Part shown: in pieces, positions 1-4,371 of the stretch | How the letters are laid out: every line of letters begins with the position of its first letter | How positions within the stretch are numbered: position 1 is the first letter of the stretch | Source: Betaproteobacteria bacterium | Lineage (GTDB): Bacteria; Pseudomonadota; Gammaproteobacteria; Burkholderiales; SG8-41 | Direction of reading: 5' to 3' | Length of the DNA stretch: 5,824 nt | Assembly: GCA_025363575.1 (NCBI GenBank) | Contig: JANYDM010000057.1 | Location: 1-5,824, forward strand | Made by a program: the position numbers and the translations under genes | The notes under the pieces: model-generated | What the model was told of the DNA's origin: nothing | Seen by the model: only the letters and a program-made list of their open reading frames with translations | The model's database searches: none

Positions 1-226
1 TCTCGCCATGGCAGGCCACGCACTTCTGCGCGTACACCTGCGCGCCCTGCGCCGGCGTGCCGCTGCCGGGCGGCAGATTGCCGCCATCGGGCAGGATGCT
101 TAAATCCCACGCTGCGATTTCTGCCGCGCTCAAGCGCCTGCCGAGATTTGGGCCGTCGGCGGCCGCCGCACCGGCCGCGAGCATGAGCATGATTGCCGTC
201 GCGCTCACGAGCTCACGCGTACACAT
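1..226 (-). CDS. soxD: SoxD-like c-type cytochrome subunit of sulfite dehydrogenase (N-terminal part, cut by window edge)
   Basis: Only the first 75 codons are visible; the gene runs off the left edge. The product starts with a short hydrophobic signal peptide (about residues 1-23, ending in an alanine run), so the mature protein should be periplasmic. Residues 28-57 have the character I associate with the SoxD N-terminus (LGR, then AAEIAAWD, then LPPGSG). A haem c site C-V-A-C-H lies at residues 69-73. SoxD is the cytochrome partner that takes electrons from the molybdenum centre of SoxC, and the position directly after soxC fits this. The start is ATG 226..224, which lies 14 bp inside the end of soxC and has a strong ribosome binding site, so translation is probably coupled. 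SoxD proteins are normally dihaem and about 350-400 residues, but the second haem domain cannot be checked here. A shorter SorB-like monohaem subunit is the alternative. Confidence 0.82.
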   Translation of the reverse strand, partial: MCTRELVSATAIMLMLAAGAAAADGPNLGRRLSAAEIAAWDLSILPDGGNLPPGSGTPAQGAQVYAQKCVACHGE

Positions 227-1535
227 GGCTCACCTCCCCGTTCGCGGCGATCGCCCAGCTCGTGATGCTGTTGTAGTGCTGGTTCGGAAACGCGAGTATC
301 GGCGGCGGCGCCGGCAATTCACCGCGCTTCGCTACGAATTCAGCGCGCAGCGGCTGCGCGTTGCCCGCTTCGTCCCACGCGCGGCTTTGCAACACCGCCG
401 GACTGCCGTCCCAGCGCCACGGCGCGCGAAACCGCGTGAATGCTTTGGGCAACACCGGCTCCTGCAGCGCGGCCTGTGCCCAGCTTTTGCCGCCGTCCGC
501 CGATACCATCACGCGCGCGATGCGGCCGTTGCCCGAATACGCGACGCCGGAAATTTCATAGTACCCGTTGCCTTTCATCGCCATGCCGAACGACGGATGG
601 GTAATGAACGATTTCACTTCCTGCAGGAAGTAGAACTGGTAGGACTTGCCGCCCGGCAGGAGCTGCGAATAGATTTTCGATTCGTAGTAAGTCATCGCGG
701 GCTGGTCGGTTAGATTCAACCGCCGCAAAAATTTGACGTTCATATTGCCCTCCCAGCCCGGAAGCAGGAGTCGCATCGGATAGCCGTTGCCTGGCATCAG
801 CCGTTCGCCGTTCTGGTAGAGCGCGATCATCGCGTCGTCGAGCGCCTTGCCGAGCGGCACGCTGCGGCTCACGCCCAGCGAATCAGCACCCTCGGCCACG
901 ACCCACTTCGCTTGCGGGTCGATGCCCGTTTCTTCGAGCAGCGTGGACAGCAATACGCCGGTCCATTCCGCGTTCGAGGCGAGCCCGTGGATCGCCTGCA
1001 CGCTCGCCTGCATCGGCTGCGGCGAGAACATCGGCGCGCTGTTGCCGCCGCATTCGACGAAGCCCATGCGCGACACCATCGGGTAGCGCGCGAGCGAGTC
1101 GAGCGAGAATTCGAGCGGCTGCTTCACGAGACCATGGATCACCAGCCGATGCTTGTCCGGATCGATATCCGGCACGCCGCTGTGCAGGATTACGAAATGC
1201 AGGCCGTTGGGCGTGACCGTGCCGTTCAACTGCTGGTGCGGCGTGCGCGCATGTGAGTTGCGCGGTTCGTTGTTCGGGTTCGACAACGTGCGTGCGACCT
1301 TGTCTTCGAACCGCGAACGTTTTTCGTAAGTCGGTATCGCGCTGCCTGCCTGCAGGCTCCACGCATCGTTTTTAAGGGGCTCACCTTTGGCGGTCAACGC
1401 GTAACCGCTCATCGCCGCGGCCATCGCGGCGCCCCCGCCGCGCAGGAATGCACGGCGGTCAAGCAGCCCGTTGCCGGCCGCCGGTTCGAGCTGGTCCAGT
1501 ACCCGTTGCGAACGCTCGCCTGAATTGTTCTTCAT
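213..1535 (-). CDS. soxC: Sulfite dehydrogenase molybdopterin subunit SoxC
   Basis: This 440-residue protein belongs to the sulfite oxidase family of molybdopterin enzymes and most resembles SoxC, the catalytic subunit of SoxCD, which oxidises sulfane sulfur or sulfite in the periplasm. A twin-arginine signal is visible at residues 26-32 (D-RR-AFLR), followed by a hydrophobic Ala/Gly stretch, so the folded cofactor-loaded enzyme should be Tat-exported. The molybdenum-ligating cysteine is C162 in the motif FVECGGNS (residues 159-166; many relatives have ECSGNS). Further family-like stretches are GVPDIDP (120-126), LLLPGWEGN and the C-terminal dimerisation-domain stretch SADGGKSW. The length is normal for SoxC. 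The start is ATG 1535 with a good ribosome binding site. The 3' end overlaps the cytochrome gene by 14 bp, the expected SoxC-SoxD arrangement. No other sox genes are in the window. A SorA-type sulfite:cytochrome c oxidoreductase is the main alternative. Confidence 0.9.
   Translation of the reverse strand: MKNNSGERSQRVLDQLEPAAGNGLLDRRAFLRGGGAAMAAAMSGYALTAKGEPLKNDAWSLQAGSAIPTYEKRSRFEDKVARTLSNPNNEPRNSHARTPHQQLNGTVTPNGLHFVILHSGVPDIDPDKHRLVIHGLVKQPLEFSLDSLARYPMVSRMGFVECGGNSAPMFSPQPMQASVQAIHGLASNAEWTGVLLSTLLEETGIDPQAKWVVAEGADSLGVSRSVPLGKALDDAMIALYQNGERLMPGNGYPMRLLLPGWEGNMNVKFLRRLNLTDQPAMTYYESKIYSQLLPGGKSYQFYFLQEVKSFITHPSFGMAMKGNGYYEISGVAYSGNGRIARVMVSADGGKSWAQAALQEPVLPKAFTRFRAPWRWDGSPAVLQSRAWDEAGNAQPLRAEFVAKRGELPAPPPILAFPNQHYNSITSWAIAANGEVSHVYA
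232..237 (-). promoter_or_regulatory. Ribosome binding site of the cytochrome gene, inside the 3' end of soxC
   Basis: The minus strand reads GGAGGT at 237..232, then 5 nt to the ATG at 226. This near-perfect Shine-Dalgarno sequence fixes the cytochrome start even though it lies within the last codons of soxC. Confidence 0.8.
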
Positions 1536-1542
1536 GGCAGTT

Positions 1543-1550
1543 CTCCCCCT
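1543..1550 (-). promoter_or_regulatory. Ribosome binding site of soxC
   Basis: The minus strand reads AGGGGGAG at 1550..1543, 7 nt before the ATG at 1535. It is purine-rich and well spaced, and supports the annotated soxC start with the twin-arginine signal about 26 residues in. Confidence 0.6.
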
Positions 1551-1570
1551 GGTAACCGAATTGTGCGATC

Positions 1571-1599
1571 ACCCTAAGCCGAACCGCCTCCGCGGTCAA
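1571..1599 (-). promoter_or_regulatory. Possible sigma-70-like promoter for soxCD
   Basis: On the minus strand a TTGACC (-35-like, 1599..1594, 5 of 6 matches to TTGACA) is followed after 17 nt by TAGGGT (-10-like, 1576..1571, only 3 of 6 matches). The -35 hexamer overlaps the stop codon of the aldolase-like gene, and transcription would begin about 30 nt before soxC. The 60-bp gap is the longest in the window, which makes a separate start for soxCD plausible. The -10 match is poor, so this is a suggestion only. Confidence 0.22.
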
Positions 1600-2393
1600 G
1601 ACGTCTTGCCGCGGATCTCGCCCAGCAGCGGCTTCGCGAAATTTTCCAGCATGTTGTCGGCGCCCTGCATGAGGCAGATGCGCACGCCGTGCTCGTGCAT
1701 GCGCGCGACGCGGTCGCGCATGCGCTCGTGCGTCGTGTAGTCATAACCCATGTTCGCGGCGATCGCGATATTGCGCTTGGCGGCTTTCTCCACGATCGAG
1801 TCGAGCACGCGCCAGACTTCCGGATGCTCGTACTCGAACGCATGGCCGAGCGCTTTGGAGAGATCGGTCATCGCAAGCATCACGATGCGGATGCCGTCGA
1901 TTGCGATGATCTCGTCGATCTCTTTGATCGCGGTGCCCGCCTCGATGTGCGGCACGAACACCGCGACGTCGGCGTTCTTCTTGTTCATGGCCTGGAAAGT
2001 TGCGTTCGAATTCGGGTATTCGCCGGTGCCCGAGCGGTGCCAGTCGCGCGCGACCTCGACGCAGGCGCGCACTTGCGCGGCCGACGCTATCGACGCGCCG
2101 ACGACTTCGATGCCGAGGCTGAACGCGCGCTGCACGTCGACCGTCACCTGCAGCGACTCGGTGCCGCCCAGCCACGGGTTCGACGGCAGGCGTATCCACG
2201 TCGTCAGGCCGACGCCCTGCGCCGCGCGATGGATATGGTCGAGCTCGCGCCAGTCCATCGCGGAAAACATCATGTCGGGCCGCACGAAATCGAATCCTGC
2301 GTGCGCGATCGTCGGCACCCAGCTGGGGCCGCCCTTCAGCCATACACCCAGCGCCATTTCGCCTGCGCCCAGCCGTTCGAAAAGTCTGCTCAT
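1596..2393 (-). CDS. HpcH/HpaI aldolase/citrate lyase family protein, divergent active site
   Basis: This 265-residue product matches the HpcH/HpaI family of metal-dependent class II pyruvate aldolases (TIM-barrel, cytoplasmic). Compared from memory with E. coli HpaI, several active-site positions are kept: R68 (HpaI Arg70), metal ligand E151 in PHIEAG (HpaI Glu149) and metal ligand D177 in MTDLS (HpaI Asp175), followed by a GH...HPEV region like HpaI's. The position of the catalytic His45 is not kept. The family pattern D-G-E-H is D-M-M-F here (residues 40-43), and the PPxGxRG loop is replaced by unrelated sequence around residues 118-134. The substrate and even the reaction therefore cannot be assigned; a lyase acting on a carboxylic acid is the most natural guess. 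The start is ATG 2393 with a GAAGGA ribosome binding site. It lies 29 bp after a Bug-protein gene, in line with a solute uptake and breakdown operon. Confidence 0.82.
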   Translation of the reverse strand: MSRLFERLGAGEMALGVWLKGGPSWVPTIAHAGFDFVRPDMMFSAMDWRELDHIHRAAQGVGLTTWIRLPSNPWLGGTESLQVTVDVQRAFSLGIEVVGASIASAAQVRACVEVARDWHRSGTGEYPNSNATFQAMNKKNADVAVFVPHIEAGTAIKEIDEIIAIDGIRIVMLAMTDLSKALGHAFEYEHPEVWRVLDSIVEKAAKRNIAIAANMGYDYTTHERMRDRVARMHEHGVRICLMQGADNMLENFAKPLLGEIRGKTS

Positions 2394-2399
2394 CGCGAT

Positions 2400-2405
2400 T
2401 CCTTC
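2400..2405 (-). promoter_or_regulatory. Ribosome binding site of the aldolase-like gene
   Basis: The minus strand reads GAAGGA at 2405..2400, 6 nt before the ATG at 2393. It settles the start; the short gap to the preceding gene's TGA leaves no room for a separate promoter. Confidence 0.65.
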
Positions 2406-2422
2406 AGAAAATTGAATTCATG

Positions 2423-3373
2423 TCATTCGCTCTGCAGGCGCAGCCGCGCCGTCACCCGCGCCCATTTGGCGATGTCGCTTTTCATGCGCTGCGCAAATTC
2501 TCCGGGCGTGCTGCCGATGACGTCCGCGCCCTGCGCCGCGAGCTTTTCCCGCGAGTCGCCGGCTCTGAGTATGGCGATGATCTCACGGTTGAGCCGTGCG
2601 ACGATTTCGGCAGGCGTCTTCGCCGGCGCGACGAGTCCGTACCACGCGTCGGCCTGATAGCCCGGCACGCCCGATTCCGCGACCGTCGGCAATTGCGGAT
2701 AAAGCGCGCTGCGTTCATTCGATGTGATCGCGAGCGCGCGGAGTTTTTTCGCAAGCACGTACGGCCGCGAGTTGATCGTATTGCTCGCCATCAGCTGCAC
2801 GTGGCCGCCCGCGAGATCGACCAGCGCCGCGGAGCCGCTCTTGTACGGCACGTGCAGCGCATTGATGCCGGCCATGTCCGCGAACAGCTCGAATGCAAGG
2901 TGCGTTCCGCTGCCGGTGCCCGCGGACGCAAAGTACAGTTCGCCGGGACGCTTGCGCGCGAGCGCGATCAGTTCGCGCACGTTCGTCGCCGGTACGCTCG
3001 GATGCACCACTATCCAGTACGGCAGCGAGGCGACAAGACTTACGTAGGCGAAGTCGTTCACCGGATCGAAGCGCAGATCCTTGCGGATGCCGGCGTCGAT
3101 CGCGTGACTGTTGGTGACCATCAGCAACGTATAGCCGTCCGGCGGCGCTTTCGCGGTGAGTTCGGACGCGAGCATGGTGCCGGCGCCGGGCCGGTTGTCC
3201 ATGACGACCGGTTGGCCTAGCGCAGCCCCGAGCGGCGTTCCCAGCACGCGCGAAATCGTGTCGACTCCGCCGCCCGGCCCGGCCGGAATGATCATGCGGA
3301 TCGCATGCGATGGATAAGACTGTGCGGCCGCCGCGCCGGCGGCCGTCAATAAAATCAACCAGAGCTGACGCAT
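2423..3373 (-). CDS. Bug/TctC-family periplasmic solute-binding protein (second of a tandem pair)
   Basis: This 316-residue protein belongs to the Bug/TctC family (tripartite tricarboxylate transporter receptors), which bind carboxylates and other small organic solutes in the periplasm. It has a signal peptide (about residues 1-17, a short basic start then a hydrophobic core ending in Ala), the family's N-terminal pattern YPSHAIRMIIPAGPGGGVD, the VVMDNRPGAG motif, the PDGYTLL motif, HVPYKSG, and the late AESGVPGYQADAWYG and APAKTP stretches. The open frame extends further upstream to 3634, but that part lies over the preceding gene and is arginine-rich nonsense. ATG 3373 is chosen because it places the signal peptide at the N-terminus. 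No good Shine-Dalgarno is seen, and a small hairpin (3392..3379) sits just before the start. No TctA or TctB membrane subunits are in the window, as is common for these orphan receptors. The ligand is unknown. Confidence 0.93.
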   Translation of the reverse strand: MRQLWLILLTAAGAAAAQSYPSHAIRMIIPAGPGGGVDTISRVLGTPLGAALGQPVVMDNRPGAGTMLASELTAKAPPDGYTLLMVTNSHAIDAGIRKDLRFDPVNDFAYVSLVASLPYWIVVHPSVPATNVRELIALARKRPGELYFASAGTGSGTHLAFELFADMAGINALHVPYKSGSAALVDLAGGHVQLMASNTINSRPYVLAKKLRALAITSNERSALYPQLPTVAESGVPGYQADAWYGLVAPAKTPAEIVARLNREIIAILRAGDSREKLAAQGADVIGSTPGEFAQRMKSDIAKWARVTARLRLQSE

Positions 3374-3411
3374 CTCGCATCGCTTTTGCGATCGTTCGAT
3401 AGCATTATCGA

Positions 3412-4371
3412 TTACTCCACTTTGACGCCGGCGGCGGCGATGACTTTGTTCCACTTCGCGAGTTCCGCCGCGATAAAGCGCGCGAATTCGTCCGGCGTAT
3501 TCGGCGCGGGATCGAGGCCTTGCGCCATAAGCTTGTCCACCATGTCGGGCAGGCGCAGCGCGAAATGAATTTCGCTTTGCAGTTTTGCCACGATCGCAGC
3601 CGGCGTGCCGGCGGGCGCGAGCACGCCGTACCACGCGCTCGCGTCGTAACCTGGCAGGCCGGATTCGGCGATCGCCGGAATATCGGGCAGGCCCGCCGCG
3701 CGCTTCGCGCTCGTCACGCCCAGCGCGCGCAGCCGCTTCGCCTGCACGTGCGGCATGGCGGAGGGGCCAGTCGGAAACGAGAGCGACTCCTGGCCCGCCA
3801 TCAGATCGGTCATCGCCTGCGCGTTGCCTTTGTACGGCACGTGGACGATGTCGACGCCGGCCATCGTCTTGAAAAGCTCGGCTGCCAGATGCGGTGGCGT
3901 ACCGTTCCCGGGAGACGCATATAACAACTGGCCGGGCCGGCTTTTCGCAATTGCGATGAGTTCTTTGACGTTGCGCGCCGGCAGCGACGGATGCACGACG
4001 AGTACGCCGGGCCCGGTGACGAGCATGGTGACCGGCGCAAAATCGCGCGCGGCGTCGTACGCGAGCTTCTTGTAAAGACTCGGGTTGATCGTGTGGCTGC
4101 CGGAGACGACGACTATCGTGTAACCATCGGCCGGCGCTTTGGCCGCGAGTTCCGTACCTATCGTGCCGCCGGCGCCGCCGCGGTTGTCGATCACGAACGA
4201 GCCGCCCGTGCGCTCCGCAACTTTCTGGAAAATCATGCGCGCAACAATGTCGGTGCCGCCGCCTGCGGGAAATGTCACGATGACGCGTACCGGGCGATCA
4301 GGATAATCGGCGGCTTGCGCAGCGCCAAACATTGCCAGCGCAGTCGCCGCGCAAAGCGGCAATCGAATCAC
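3412..4371 (-). CDS. Bug/TctC-family periplasmic solute-binding protein (first of a tandem pair)
   Basis: This 319-residue protein is a Bug/TctC-family receptor of normal length. A signal peptide covers about residues 1-20 (ending AQA-A before DYPDRP). Family motifs follow: YPDRPVRVIVTFPAGGGTD, VIDNRGGAGG, APADGYT, VHPSLPARN, HVPYKGN, AESGLPGYDASAWYG and LAPAGTP. The start is GTG at 4371..4369. It shares 4 bases (GTGA) with the TGA stop of the selenoprotein gene and has no clear ribosome binding site, so it is probably translated by coupling to that gene. It is a clear paralogue of the downstream Bug protein but well diverged, so the two likely bind different ligands or represent an old duplication. 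The overlap places solute binding and the selenoprotein in one transcript. The ligand cannot be inferred from sequence. Confidence 0.93.
   Translation of the reverse strand: MIRLPLCAATALAMFGAAQAADYPDRPVRVIVTFPAGGGTDIVARMIFQKVAERTGGSFVIDNRGGAGGTIGTELAAKAPADGYTIVVVSGSHTINPSLYKKLAYDAARDFAPVTMLVTGPGVLVVHPSLPARNVKELIAIAKSRPGQLLYASPGNGTPPHLAAELFKTMAGVDIVHVPYKGNAQAMTDLMAGQESLSFPTGPSAMPHVQAKRLRALGVTSAKRAAGLPDIPAIAESGLPGYDASAWYGVLAPAGTPAAIVAKLQSEIHFALRLPDMVDKLMAQGLDPAPNTPDEFARFIAAELAKWNKVIAAAGVKVE

Noticed and set aside
57..713. Plus-strand open frame of 218 codons opposite soxC and soxD
   Set aside because: It is arginine-rich low-information sequence, antisense to soxC codons with clear family similarity, with no ribosome binding site or domain.
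1582..1595. ACCGC-GGAG-GCGGT hairpin after the aldolase-like gene as a terminator
   Set aside because: The stem is only 5 bp and is followed by TCGGCTTAGG, with no U tract, so it is not a convincing intrinsic terminator.
1689..2657. Long plus-strand open frame of 322 codons opposite the aldolase-like and Bug genes
   Set aside because: It is Arg/His/Ala-rich with no recognisable domain, lies antisense to two well-supported genes, and is typical of shadow frames in GC-rich DNA.
2420..3220. Plus-strand open frame of 266 codons opposite the second Bug gene
   Set aside because: It is a mirror frame of a confident gene, with biased composition and no family resemblance.
2423..3634. A 403-residue version of the second Bug protein extending upstream to 3634
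   Set aside because: The extra 87 residues are arginine-rich, overlap the preceding Bug gene in another frame, and would bury the signal peptide. ATG 3373 is the sensible start.
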